From Streptomyces humidus (GTDB lineage: Bacteria; Actinomycetota; Actinomycetes; Streptomycetales; Streptomycetaceae): DNA of 64,000 bases. The notes beneath the pieces are model-generated. The model made no database searches. It had not been told where the DNA came from and saw only the letters and a list, made by a program, of their open reading frames with translations. Of this stretch, positions 1 through 8,121 are shown in pieces. The stretch spans positions 124,001-188,000 of the forward strand of contig NZ_BMTL01000013.1 of the NCBI RefSeq assembly GCF_014649655.1, written 5' to 3'. Position 1 is the first letter of the stretch. Each line of letters starts with the position of its first letter. The position numbers were made by a program, and so were the translations under genes.

Positions 1-652
1 CCGGGTCGGCGGTGGCGCCCGCGGCCGCGACCTGCTGGGCCGGGGCGTCGTCCTCGTCCTCGTCGGACAGGACGAAGCCGGCGCTCTCGGTGCCCTCGGG
101 CTCGCCCTCGGCCTTGGGAGCGTCCTCGAGGACCTCTTCCTCGACCAGCTCGGCGTCGTCCTTCTTGGCGGTGGTCTTCTTGGCCGCCGTCTTCTTCGTG
201 GCGACGGTCTTCTTGGCGACGGCCTTCTTGGCGGTCGTCGCCTTCTTGGCAGCCGCCTTCTTGGCGGGGGCGGCTTCCTCTGCAGGGTCGTCCACAGCGG
301 GGGCGGCAGGGGCGGCCTCGGTGGCGGCGGCGGCCTTCCGCGTGGTCACCGTCTTCGCCGCGACCGTCTTGGTGGCGGTGCGCTTGGCCGGACTCTTCGC
401 TGCGACGCTCTTTCGGGTGCGCTTTGGCTCCGCGGCACTGACCATCAGCGTCACACCCTCTTCCTCGAGGATCTGGTTGAGGCTGCGCAGTACGTTCTTC
501 CACTGAGTGGCCGGAATCTGGTCAGCTTCGAAGGCCCGACGCACATCGTCGCCGGCGATCTGCCCCTCAGCCTTTCCCCGCTCAATGAGCGCCATGACAG
601 AGACGGACTCGGCGATCTCCGGCGGGAGCGTACGGGATGTGCTGGCCGACAC
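1..652 (-). CDS. hrdB: Principal RNA polymerase sigma factor HrdB (5' part, cut by window edge)
   Basis: First 217 codons of the essential vegetative sigma-70 factor, which directs RNA polymerase to housekeeping promoters. The protein starts MSASTSRTLPPEIAESVS and contains the sigma region 1.1-like helices (about residues 10-60). A long Lys/Ala repeat tract of AKK/TAKK type follows (about residues 85-160), typical of Streptomyces HrdB. An acidic stretch then leads to the ATADP segment before region 1.2, where the window ends. Conserved regions 2-4 lie outside. The GTG start is preceded by GAGAGG-like bases. I recognise the sequence as very close to S. coelicolor HrdB. It is transcribed leftward, away from whiH. 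Confidence 0.97.
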   Translation of the reverse strand, partial: MSASTSRTLPPEIAESVSVMALIERGKAEGQIAGDDVRRAFEADQIPATQWKNVLRSLNQILEEEGVTLMVSAAEPKRTRKSVAAKSPAKRTATKTVAAKTVTTRKAAAATEAAPAAPAVDDPAEEAAPAKKAAAKKATTAKKAVAKKTVATKKTAAKKTTAKKDDAELVEEEVLEDAPKAEGEPEGTESAGFVLSDEDEDDAPAQQVAAAGATADP

Positions 653-1013
653 GAACAACCTCTCGGAACGTTGGAAAACGGCTTCCGGCCCCGTTCGCAG
701 ACGAACAGGAGCCGACCACCGGCCTGGGGGTGGGCCGACGGTGCGGGCGGGGACCGGGAGGATGCACAGCGCCTTGAACGGCGTCCGTATTCCCTCCGCG
801 GCAGCCACCTCTTAGGTCATCGCGTTGTTTCCACAAGCGTTACGCCCAATCTTCGTGGCCCGAGTCACACCCCGTAAGCACGTAAAAACGGTCAGACACG
901 GGCAGAGGCGGTCACCCGTGGTGTCTACCCGGGCCTCCGCGGCCGAATCCCCCTCGCGTCACCCTTGCCGCGCCCTTCTTTGTGCGTTCCCGGCCGTATC
1001 CCCCCTGACGGCC
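653..1013. promoter_or_regulatory. hrdB upstream region (no gene seen)
   Basis: About 360 bases upstream of hrdB that must hold its promoters. I see no supported gene. On the minus strand, GGAAAC near 828-833 followed 18 bases later by GTG weakly resembles the SigR pattern (GGAAT-N18-GTT). SigR control of one hrdB promoter is known in S. coelicolor, but the match here is too poor to place the promoter with confidence. Confidence 0.4.
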
Positions 1014-1057
1014 GTCGGACCCCGCAGGACCCCGTGACGGGTTCTGCGGGGTCCGAC
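1014..1057. terminator. Strong hairpin terminator downstream of whiH
   Basis: A 19-bp stem with one mismatched pair starts GTCGGACCCCGCAG and returns CTGCGGGGTCCGAC, closing a 6-base loop (CGTGAC). It lies 75 bases after the whiH stop and upstream of hrdB, so it would separate the two co-directional units. There is no clear U tract, which is usual for Streptomyces terminators. Confidence 0.8.
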
Positions 1058-1131
1058 GAGCGGGTGGGCGCGTCGCTCGGGGAGGACGCGACGAAAGAGG
1101 ACGTCCGCGGACGGTTCCAGTGCGGATGCGA

Positions 1132-2019
1132 TCAGTGCTCGCGCGGTGCCGGCACGACGCGCTCCACCTCGGGATGCACAGCGAGCAGCTGCCGCATCGC
1201 CGCCTCCGCCGCGGCGCCGTCGCCCGCGGCGAGCGCGTCGACGATCCTGCCGTGGTGGGAGAGCGACGCGTCGTTCGGACGCTCGCACCCCGCGACCGGG
1301 CCGCCGGAGACCTGCAGAGCGCAGGACACGATCCCCGAGAGGTGCTCCAGCATCCGGTTGCTCGCGACCTGGATGAGCAACGAGTGGAACTCGGCGTCCG
1401 CCCGGGAGTAGGTCAGCGCGTCGCCCTGCCCCATGGCGTGAGCCATGATCTCGACCATGTCGGAGAGGCGCTGCTGGACGTCGGCCCGCCCGTGCCCGGC
1501 GGCCAGGCGGGCGGCCAACGGCTCGATCGTCCAACGCAGCTCGCTCAGCTCGCGACGTTGGTCGTCGCGCTGGGGACCGAAGGCGCGCCACTCGATGATG
1601 TCAGGGTCGAGAAGATTCCAGTCGCTCACGGGACGCACACGCGTACCGACGTTCGGTCGGGCGCTGACCAGGCCCTTCGCCTCGAGGACGCGCAGCGATT
1701 CGCGGACGACGGTGCGGGACACCTCGAACCGCTGGCCGATCTCCTCGGGCACCAGCGGACGGTCGGCGCCGAGGTCACCCGAGACGATCATCTGGCCGAG
1801 CTGCTGGACGAGTTGGCCGTGCAGTCCGCGTCCACGGCTGCCCGTGGCGCGACGCCCCACCCGGCCCAGTTCGGGATCGGCGGCCTCCCAGACGGGAGCT
1901 CCGACGCGGTCGGCGGCGGGGGCCTCGGCGTAGGGGTAGCGGTCGAGTCCGCCCGGGCCGGCCAGACCGGAGTCGGTGGAGCGGGCGGCGGTCATCATGG
2001 TGTGCGCAAGGGTACTCAC
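1132..2019 (-). CDS. whiH: WhiH, GntR/FadR-family sporulation regulator
   Basis: A 295-residue GntR-family transcription factor. An N-terminal extension (1-65) is followed by a winged helix-turn-helix (about 66-130, with VSRTVVRESLRVLEAKG as the recognition region) and an all-helical FCD ligand-binding domain (about 150-280). The family member next to hrdB in Streptomyces is WhiH, needed for orderly sporulation septation in aerial hyphae, and length and position fit. The GTG start has AAAGGA 6 bases upstream. A longer in-frame reading exists but lacks ribosome-binding support. A WhiG-like -10 and a dyad lie upstream (separate entries), consistent with WhiG dependence and possible autoregulation. 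Confidence 0.93.
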   Translation of the reverse strand: MSTLAHTMMTAARSTDSGLAGPGGLDRYPYAEAPAADRVGAPVWEAADPELGRVGRRATGSRGRGLHGQLVQQLGQMIVSGDLGADRPLVPEEIGQRFEVSRTVVRESLRVLEAKGLVSARPNVGTRVRPVSDWNLLDPDIIEWRAFGPQRDDQRRELSELRWTIEPLAARLAAGHGRADVQQRLSDMVEIMAHAMGQGDALTYSRADAEFHSLLIQVASNRMLEHLSGIVSCALQVSGGPVAGCERPNDASLSHHGRIVDALAAGDGAAAEAAMRQLLAVHPEVERVVPAPREH

Positions 2020-2079
2020 GGATCCTTTGTCGGCGCTGCCTCCAACTGCCTTGAGGTCTTTGGTGAAAAGCACACGAAA

Positions 2080-2095
2080 GGGTGATCGCTCACCC
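2080..2095. promoter_or_regulatory. Dyad in whiH leader, candidate WhiH autoregulatory operator
   Basis: A perfect inverted repeat, GGGTGA-TCGC-TCACCC, lies between the putative WhiG promoter and the whiH start, 61 bases before the start codon. FadR-type GntR regulators bind short palindromes of this kind. Assigning it to WhiH is inference. Confidence 0.45.
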
Positions 2096-2111
2096 CGTCG
2101 CAATTGACGCC

Positions 2112-2138
2112 TTATCGGAAAGAAACGTGCTTTCTTCG
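2112..2138 (-). promoter_or_regulatory. Candidate WhiG-dependent whiH promoter
   Basis: On the minus strand the sequence TCCGATAA (2112-2119) matches 7 of 8 bases of the sigma-WhiG -10 element GCCGATAA. The -35 element expected 15 bases upstream is poor (CGAA rather than TAAA). whiH is a known WhiG target in S. coelicolor, which raises confidence. Confidence 0.5.
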
Positions 2139-2182
2139 GGGAGTTGCGCACACGCGAGGACGGGATCGGCCGGGGACGGTCG

Positions 2183-4453
2183 TCATCGGACCTTGCTGCG
2201 CAGCGTGGTGAGCACATACGCGCACACCAGGGCGGCGAGGGACAAGGTCATCGCCCCACCGACAGGTTGAGCGATCACGCGTACCGCAGCAGTCAGATAG
2301 CGCTCTCCCCCGAAGGGCCACTGCAACAGGAGCGTCTCCCGCAACCGCAGGGACAGGCCGGCGGCCGTCCGCACGGACGCGCTGCCGACGAGCTGTTGTA
2401 CGACGGGTACGACGACCACGGGCACGGCGACCACCGCCGCCAGCCCCGCCGTGGTGGAGCGGAAGACACCGGCCGCCAGCACACCGGCCCAGGCGCACCC
2501 GACGACGAAGGCGAGCCAACTCGCGCTCAGCTCCATCCAGTCCGCGGGAACTCGCGCGAGTTCCCGTCCGTAGACGAGATAGAGCGCTTCGGCGTCGCAT
2601 CCCAGTGTGAGGAAGCCGAGCATCAGGGCGGTGAGGGCGGCTACGAGGAGTTTGGCGGTGAGCACCCCGAGCCTGCGGGGCACGGTGCCGCGGTCCGCGG
2701 CCAGGGCGGGGTGGCGGAACTCGTCGCCGAACGCGAGCGCCCCGAGCAGCCCGGCTCCGAGCGCCGCGGGCGGCAGCGGCAGCTCCACAGGCCACGCCGC
2801 CAGCAGCCGCGCCTGCCGGGTGTGGCCGGCGTGGGCCAGGAGCAGGGCGGTGAGTACGGACACGATCAGCACGACGGCTCCGGTGACGAATCCGGTGCTG
2901 ATCCCGGCAGCGCGGCGGAGTTCGTAGCGCAGGGGCCGCAGGGGACCGGGAGCGGACCGTACGCAGATAGGGGGCGGCAGGTCCGGCAGAGCGTCCGGCG
3001 TCCGGGAGGCGGAGGCCCGCGGGCTGCGCCGGGCTGAGGGCAGAACGGGCGGTGTGACGACGGTTCGGCACTCCCCCACGGCGAGAGCCGCGGTCCCGGC
3101 CGACGCGGTCCCGGCCGACGCGGTCTCAGCCGACGCGGTCCCGGTCGACGCGGTCGAGGCCGTCGCGCCCGGCGGAGTCGAGGCGGTCACGCCCGGCAGG
3201 GCCGGGGAAGCCGACGCGGTCGTGGCCGGCGTGTCCGGGGTCGTGCCGCCCTCGCCCCCCACGGCGGTACCGGGCCGGAAACCGTCCGCCCCGGCCCGGG
3301 AAACGTCCGAGGGAGAACCCTTGGCCGGCCCGTGCGTCGCGGGGAAACCCGGCGCTTCGCTGTCGGACGGCTGCGGCGCGACGGCGGGCGAGGTCTCCCG
3401 CGTACCGTCCTCCACGCCGGACCCCTCGGCCGACCTCAGGACGTCCGAGCCCTTCGCGAAGACTTCGACGGCGGTCCGCTCACCGGACGACGGGCCGGGC
3501 TGCGCGCCACCCGGGAGCGGCGGCCCCGCTTCGGAGCGCGCGGGGAGCGACGGCGTCGAGTCCACCGCTCCTGCTCCCGGCCCCATGTCCCCGGTCTCGT
3601 CGGCCAGTTGATGGACGAGGACGCCGTGCCGGAACGCCGTCTCTCCGACGTGGGCACATGTGCTGCCGTACACGGAGAGCCGGTTACCGTCCTCCTGCAC
3701 CACCTCGACCGAGCGTCGTCCGGCCCGGGCCTCCTGGGCGAGCAGGGCGGCCAGGCGGACGGCATGGGGGGTGCGTACGGCCACACGGGGACGCAGCCGG
3801 GTGCGGGAGAAGTCGGCGGCCTCCTGGTCTGCGACGAGCCTCCCCCGGTCGAGGGTGACGACGCGGTCGGCGGTGCGCGCCGCCTCCTTGGGGTCCGCCG
3901 TGGTCGTCAGGACCGTGCCGCCCTGCGCCGCGTGTGCGCGCAGCATGCCGAACAGCCAACGGCCCTCCCGTCCGGAGAGCCCGTCGGCCGGCTCGTCGAG
4001 GACGAGAGTGTGCGGATCGGCGAGGAGGGCGCCGGCCAGACCGAGCCGACGGTCCACGCCGCGGGAGAGGGTGCCGAGGCGCTCGTCGCGCAGGCTGATC
4101 AGGCCGACCACCTCCAGCACCTCGTCGGCACGCCGGACCGGCACGCCGACGGCCGCGCACAGCATGCGCAGATGGCCGCGGACCGTGCGCGCGGGATGCC
4201 CCGGCACGTCGCCCAGCAGGACACCGACCTCCCGTGAGGGGTGCGCGATGCGGTGCAGGGGGCGGCCTCTGAAGTGGGCGATTCCGCGGCCCTGTTGGAG
4301 TTCGAGCATCAGTCTCAGCACGGTGGTCTTGCCCGCACCCGGCGCTCCGAGCAGCACGGTGACGCGGCCCGCGCGCGCCTCGAAGGAGACGTCGTCGACG
4401 GCGGGCGGAAGCGCCTTGCGGGGGTTGCTGGTCAGTCCGAAGGCCTGGATCAC
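2183..4453 (-). CDS. ABC transporter, ATPase fused to ABC-2 type membrane domain
   Basis: A single polypeptide of about 756 residues. The N-terminal ABC ATPase (about 1-215) has Walker A GAPGAGKT, a degenerate signature LSRGVDRR instead of LSGGQ-R, and Walker B LVLDEP. A Pro/Ser/Thr/Ala-rich linker of about 200 residues follows (about 290-490), with repeated TASA/ETASAGT units. The C-terminal membrane domain has about six hydrophobic segments, as in ABC-2 permeases. It probably acts as a homodimeric half transporter; the substrate is unknown. There is no ribosome-binding site. I chose the GTG 7 bases after a TATCTT box, giving a leaderless message, over the TTG three codons upstream. It follows the Nudix gene in the same direction with a hairpin between them. 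Confidence 0.82.
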   Translation of the reverse strand: MIQAFGLTSNPRKALPPAVDDVSFEARAGRVTVLLGAPGAGKTTVLRLMLELQQGRGIAHFRGRPLHRIAHPSREVGVLLGDVPGHPARTVRGHLRMLCAAVGVPVRRADEVLEVVGLISLRDERLGTLSRGVDRRLGLAGALLADPHTLVLDEPADGLSGREGRWLFGMLRAHAAQGGTVLTTTADPKEAARTADRVVTLDRGRLVADQEAADFSRTRLRPRVAVRTPHAVRLAALLAQEARAGRRSVEVVQEDGNRLSVYGSTCAHVGETAFRHGVLVHQLADETGDMGPGAGAVDSTPSLPARSEAGPPLPGGAQPGPSSGERTAVEVFAKGSDVLRSAEGSGVEDGTRETSPAVAPQPSDSEAPGFPATHGPAKGSPSDVSRAGADGFRPGTAVGGEGGTTPDTPATTASASPALPGVTASTPPGATASTASTGTASAETASAGTASAGTAALAVGECRTVVTPPVLPSARRSPRASASRTPDALPDLPPPICVRSAPGPLRPLRYELRRAAGISTGFVTGAVVLIVSVLTALLLAHAGHTRQARLLAAWPVELPLPPAALGAGLLGALAFGDEFRHPALAADRGTVPRRLGVLTAKLLVAALTALMLGFLTLGCDAEALYLVYGRELARVPADWMELSASWLAFVVGCAWAGVLAAGVFRSTTAGLAAVVAVPVVVVPVVQQLVGSASVRTAAGLSLRLRETLLLQWPFGGERYLTAAVRVIAQPVGGAMTLSLAALVCAYVLTTLRSKVR

Positions 4454-4460
4454 GCGAAGC

Positions 4461-4475
4461 AAGATAGCGCGCTAT
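4461..4475 (-). promoter_or_regulatory. Leaderless promoter with 12-bp palindrome at the ABC gene
   Basis: A perfect palindrome ATAGCGCGCTAT (4464-4475) overlaps a minus-strand -10-like TATCTT (4461-4466). The GTG start follows 7 bases after the hexamer and no Shine-Dalgarno is present. A repressor binding the palindrome would block the promoter directly. The identity of the regulator is unknown. Confidence 0.5.
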
Positions 4476-4498
4476 GTCCGTTTTTTCCGTTCACCGCA

Positions 4499-4524
4499 CG
4501 GTCGGGAGCGCGCACGCCCGACCG
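4499..4524. terminator. Hairpin between Nudix gene and ABC gene
   Basis: Inverted repeat CGGTCGGG / CCCGACCG with a 10-base loop, followed on the minus strand by an A-rich run rather than a U run. It could end the Nudix transcript. Evidence is structural only. Confidence 0.4.
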
Positions 4525-4567
4525 TCGGGCATCGCCGCGACGCCGCGGCAGTCGCCGCGGTCCGAGG

Positions 4568-5326
4568 TCAGACCTCGGGCCGCAGCATCGGCGGGTTGAG
4601 CAAGGTCGCGCCGCCCGCACGGAAGAGCTGGGCGGGACGCCCGCCCTGACGGGTGGTGGTGCCGCCGGTGGGCACCAGGAAGCCGGGCGTGCCCGTCACC
4701 TTGCGGTGGAAGTTGCGCGGGTCGAGCGCCACGCCCCACACCGCCTCGTACACGCGGCGCAGTTCCCCGACGGTGAACTCCGTGGGGCAGAACGCCGTCG
4801 CGAGGGACGAGTACTCGATCTTGGAGCGGGCTCGTTCCACGCCGTCCGCGAGGATCTGCGCGTGATCGAAGGCGAGCGGGGCTGCCGTCTCGCCGTCGCG
4901 GCCGTAGCCCTCGTGCCGCAGCAGTTCCTCGACGGGCGCCCAGCGCGCGTTGCTGGCGTCGCCGCCCGCTCGCGGGGCCGGGAGGTCCGGGGCGAGCGCC
5001 AGATGCGCGACGCTGACCACACGCATCCGGGGATCGCGCCCGGGATCGCCGTAGGTGGCGAGCTGCTCCAGGTGGGCGCCGTTGTCCTGGGCGGGGACCG
5101 AGGGGGCGTGGGCGTGCAGACCGGTCTCCTCGGCCAGTTCACGCGCCGCCGCCTGCGTCAGGTCCTCGTCGGCCCGTACGAAGCCGCCGGGCAGCGCCCA
5201 CCGCCCCTTGTACGGCGCCTCGCCCCTGCGTACCGCCAGCGCGCACAGGGCGTGACGGCGCACGGTCAGCACGACCAGGTCCACGGTGACGGCGAAGGGC
5301 GGAAAGGCTGACGGGTCGTAGGACAT
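4568..5326 (-). CDS. Nudix-domain transcriptional regulator or hydrolase (NrtR-like)
   Basis: 252 residues. The N-terminal Nudix domain (about 10-150) has the box pattern GG-FVRADEDLTQAAARELAEETG, close to the consensus GX5EX7REUXEEXGU, with an Asp in place of the first Glu. The C-terminal part (about 165-240) reads as the winged-helix domain of NrtR-type regulators: a PTEFTVGELRRVYEAVWG segment and NFHRKVTG follow in the usual positions. NrtR proteins control NAD and sugar-nucleotide metabolism in other bacteria; the regulated genes here are not evident. The ATG lies 6 bases after a perfect TATGAT hexamer with no ribosome-binding site, so the mRNA is probably leaderless. Confidence 0.85.
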   Translation of the reverse strand: MSYDPSAFPPFAVTVDLVVLTVRRHALCALAVRRGEAPYKGRWALPGGFVRADEDLTQAAARELAEETGLHAHAPSVPAQDNGAHLEQLATYGDPGRDPRMRVVSVAHLALAPDLPAPRAGGDASNARWAPVEELLRHEGYGRDGETAAPLAFDHAQILADGVERARSKIEYSSLATAFCPTEFTVGELRRVYEAVWGVALDPRNFHRKVTGTPGFLVPTGGTTTRQGGRPAQLFRAGGATLLNPPMLRPEV

Positions 5327-5332
5327 GCGGTG

Positions 5333-5354
5333 ATCATAGTCGTCTCACTGACGA
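5333..5354 (-). promoter_or_regulatory. Leaderless promoter and dyad upstream of the Nudix regulator
   Basis: Minus-strand TATGAT at 5333-5338 sits 6 bases before the ATG. Directly upstream is a dyad TCGTC-TCACT-GACGA (5340-5354) that would lie between -10 and -35, a usual place for an autorepressor site. No good -35 is visible. Confidence 0.5.
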
Positions 5355-5466
5355 TAAACACTCCTTTCGTCGACCGCATCGACGGCTGGTCCGATGCGGT
5401 CCCGCACGGTCTTCGCCGCTCGGGCCGCCCCTCGCTCCGTTCGGTGTCGTCCGAGGTCACATGGGG

Positions 5467-7779
5467 TCACACTCGCAGTTGCAGCCCTTCGGCCGCCTCC
5501 TCCACCATGGCGAGTCCGAGCCGACCGACCCGTACGGAGAAGGGTGCGCCCGCGACCCGCAGACCGGTCAGGCCGACCTCGCCCAGGGGCGCGCTGGGCA
5601 GGGGGCGCAGGGTGACGGTGCCGGCCGGGGCGTCCGGCCGGACGCCGACGAGGGTGGTCAGCAGCAGGACCCCGGCCGCCGCCGCGGTGGCGGCGGGACG
5701 GCAGGCGGCCGGATGTGGAAGGGGCGCGCTCCCGCCTCCGCGCTGCTCCCCCGCGTACATCTCGGGGAGGCGCTGGTCGAAGGCGTCGGCCGCCGCCAGC
5801 ACGCCGCGCAGCAGGGCCGCACTCTCCTTCTCGTGGCCCGTGGCCGCCAGTCCCGCTACGGCGATCGCCGTCTCGTACACCCGGACGGCGCCGCTGCGGT
5901 GGCCGAAGGGGTTGTGGCCGGCCTCCTTCGCGCCGAGGCCGCGCAGTCCCCAGCCCGAGTCCATGGCGGGGCTGCCGAGCAGCCGGGCCAGTTGCTCGGT
6001 CTGCACCTTGTCCAGCAGACCCGGTGCGTGGGCGCCGCCGCCGAGCAGCCCGGTGTCGAGGATGTGGACGGTGGCCGCACAGAGATGGGGCAGCGGCCGC
6101 CCGTCCGGGCCGAGGGCGGCCGCGGGTCGGCCCCCTGCCCGGTCGTCGATCCAGAAGTCCCGACGGAACACCGCGCGCGCCGTCCGGGCCCACTCCCGCA
6201 GCCCGCCGCCGCCCGGTCTGCCACAGGCGTCGAGCAGGTCGGCGCCGAGCAGTGCGGCACGGTGGGCGTAGGCCTGGGTCTCGCAGCGGACCGGGCCGTC
6301 GGGCTGCGGGTCCCGAAGGTAGGGCCCGTCGCCGACCGAGGCGCGCAGCCAGGTCAGACAGCGTTCGGCCGCCGGCATCAATTCCTCCGTCTCACTCTCG
6401 GGCAGACCCCATCGGCGGGCCTCCGCGAGAAGCACCGGGAAGAGCAGCGTGGCCTCCGTCGCCGTACAGACCGGCGGCAGGTGCACGCCCGCGTCCCGTC
6501 GGGGCCCGGGGATCATGCCGCACCGCGGTCCCGGGACGGTGAGCTGGGTGCGGGCGAGCGTGCGCAGTGTGCCCGCGGCGAGACGGGTGCCCAGAGGCAG
6601 TGTCATCCGGGCCGCGGCGAGCGCCTCGGCCGGGGCCAGACCGCAGCGCCAGGGGGCTCCGGCCGCGAGATGGATGTCCGCAAGGCGCTCGGGGTCGCGC
6701 ACCAGCAGGGCCTGCAGATCCTGGACGCTCGTCGCCAGCAGTGCCCGGACGCGGGGGTCGTCGCCCGTGGCGTGCGCGGGTGCCAGGGGGCTTGTCGCCG
6801 CACGGCCGACGGCGCGGACCGGCCCCGCGCCGTCCAGCCGGACTCTCAACTCCAGGCAGACACTGCCGCCGGGCGGCACGTCGAATTCCCAGCGCAGCAG
6901 TCCCGCGGAGGCGATCACGTCGGCGGGTGCGGGGGCGGCGCTGACGCTCGACGTCCCGGCGGCGCCGGACCAGCGCAGCCCGGAGTCGTAGACGCTGGCG
7001 GGCAGTTCGGGACCGACGACGCCGGCGGCGATCGCACCGAGGTCGGCCAGGTCGGCCCCGAGTGCCACCTCGACCGGGAGGTGCAGCGGGCGTGCGGCCG
7101 TACTGCGCAGGGTGATGCGCTCCGTGCCGTCCGCGGACCGGATCCGCTCGACGATCACGTCCGGATCCGGGCCGCCGTGCGGAGTGACACGCAGGGTCCC
7201 GACGAAGCGCGCGGAGTCGGCCAGTGTCATCCGGGCCTGGACCACGAGGGGTTCACGCCCCGCCACCCGCAGCCGGCAACGGGACAGGATCCGCCGACCC
7301 GCCCGGTAGAAACCCTCCAGACCGTGTCCTGTCAGCTGACCCTGTTCCGTCGAGATGGCGAGACCGGGCAGGGCGACACAGATCATCGCGGTGTGGGCGG
7401 GCGGCAGGCCTGCGATGCGCGGCGGCGCCGATGATGCGGACGGCTGGGCGCTGCCTCTGGCCGCGGTGGCCGACGGGCGGCCGACTGTGCCGGGCGGCTG
7501 AAGGAGGCGGGACGGGGCGCGTGTGTTCCGCCCGGCCGGCAGGACACTGCGAGGGTCGGCCGGACCTTCGTCCCGACTCGGCCGGCCTGGACCTGTTCGG
7601 TCGGAAAGCAGTCGGTCGGAAAGCGGTCGGTCGAGATGCAGCTGGTCGGGAGGAAGCCGGTCGGCGTCCGTGCCAAGGTGTGGCTCCGAGCCGCCGGTGC
7701 CGGAGCATTGGTCGAAGCTGAAGTGGGCGTCGAAGCCGACGTGTTGGTCGGCGGCGGAGGGCGGAGTCGGCTGATGCAT
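5467..7779 (-). CDS. Glycogen-debranching (amylo-alpha-1,6-glucosidase-like) protein
   Basis: About 770 residues. After a low-complexity N-terminus (1-130) comes the all-beta N-terminal domain of glycogen debranching enzymes (about 135-330; GLEGFYRAGRRILSRCRLRVAGREPL). An (alpha/alpha)6 glycosidase-like catalytic region follows (about 350-700; CGMIPGPRRDAG, TEATLLFPVLLAEARRWG, DSGWGLRGLGAKEAGHNPFGHRSGAVRVYETAIAVAGLAATG). The end resembles a GH15/GDE C-terminal fold. It would hydrolyse branch-point glucan linkages in the cytoplasm. Several start codons are possible; the ATG at 7779 has an AGAAGAAG stretch upstream and I prefer it to one 55 codons further out. It is monocistronic, with the DUF4192 gene upstream in the same direction. 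Confidence 0.78.
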   Translation of the reverse strand: MHQPTPPSAADQHVGFDAHFSFDQCSGTGGSEPHLGTDADRLPPDQLHLDRPLSDRLLSDRTGPGRPSRDEGPADPRSVLPAGRNTRAPSRLLQPPGTVGRPSATAARGSAQPSASSAPPRIAGLPPAHTAMICVALPGLAISTEQGQLTGHGLEGFYRAGRRILSRCRLRVAGREPLVVQARMTLADSARFVGTLRVTPHGGPDPDVIVERIRSADGTERITLRSTAARPLHLPVEVALGADLADLGAIAAGVVGPELPASVYDSGLRWSGAAGTSSVSAAPAPADVIASAGLLRWEFDVPPGGSVCLELRVRLDGAGPVRAVGRAATSPLAPAHATGDDPRVRALLATSVQDLQALLVRDPERLADIHLAAGAPWRCGLAPAEALAAARMTLPLGTRLAAGTLRTLARTQLTVPGPRCGMIPGPRRDAGVHLPPVCTATEATLLFPVLLAEARRWGLPESETEELMPAAERCLTWLRASVGDGPYLRDPQPDGPVRCETQAYAHRAALLGADLLDACGRPGGGGLREWARTARAVFRRDFWIDDRAGGRPAAALGPDGRPLPHLCAATVHILDTGLLGGGAHAPGLLDKVQTEQLARLLGSPAMDSGWGLRGLGAKEAGHNPFGHRSGAVRVYETAIAVAGLAATGHEKESAALLRGVLAAADAFDQRLPEMYAGEQRGGGSAPLPHPAACRPAATAAAAGVLLLTTLVGVRPDAPAGTVTLRPLPSAPLGEVGLTGLRVAGAPFSVRVGRLGLAMVEEAAEGLQLRV

Positions 7780-8121
7780 GCGGTGACTTCTTCTGCTCTC
7801 TGTGCGCCTCGGCGTGGTCGAGGCCTGATGGAAGGCTCCGGCAGGGCGGGTGAGCTGCGGCGGAACGCCCTGCGCGGGCAATCCGCCACTCAGGTGAACG
7901 GGGTGGGACTCCCCCAGGTCACGCACCCGGCCCGCAGGCCCCACCGAATGGCGGTGGGACCCGGACGTCAGGCCGGGAAGGCGCCTCCCGGGCGGGCAGA
8001 CGGTGGGGCCGTCCCGCCGCAGCGGGTGACGGGCGTGCGCGGGACCTCGCCGTTCGTCGCTGCGGAGGGACGGCGTTCATCGCGACGGGGGGGGGACGGC
8101 GTTCATCGCGACGGGCGAGCC
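7780..8121. other. Intergenic region between DUF4192 and debranching genes
   Basis: About 340 bases without a supported gene. It holds a 23-bp direct repeat joined by a run of nine G residues (separate entry) and presumably the promoter of the debranching gene, which I cannot place. Confidence 0.5.
8067..8115. repeat. 23-bp direct duplication with G9 run
   Basis: The unit GGGACGGCGTTCATCGCGACGGG occurs at 8067-8089 and again at 8093-8115. The junction forms an uninterrupted run of nine G (8087-8095). It lies just outside the DUF4192 stop codon at 8122. Such a run is prone to slippage in the cell or to sequencing error. Confidence 0.85.

Noticed and set aside
828..855. SigR-like promoter upstream of hrdB
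   Set aside because: GGAAAC-N18-GTG deviates from GGAAT-N18-GTT at both elements; too weak to call.
4241..5311. Plus-strand frame over the Nudix gene
   Set aside because: Shadow of the Nudix gene on the other strand; no start signal.
5461..7434. 657-codon plus-strand frame over the debranching gene
   Set aside because: Shadow of the minus-strand debranching gene, with repetitive composition and no start signal.
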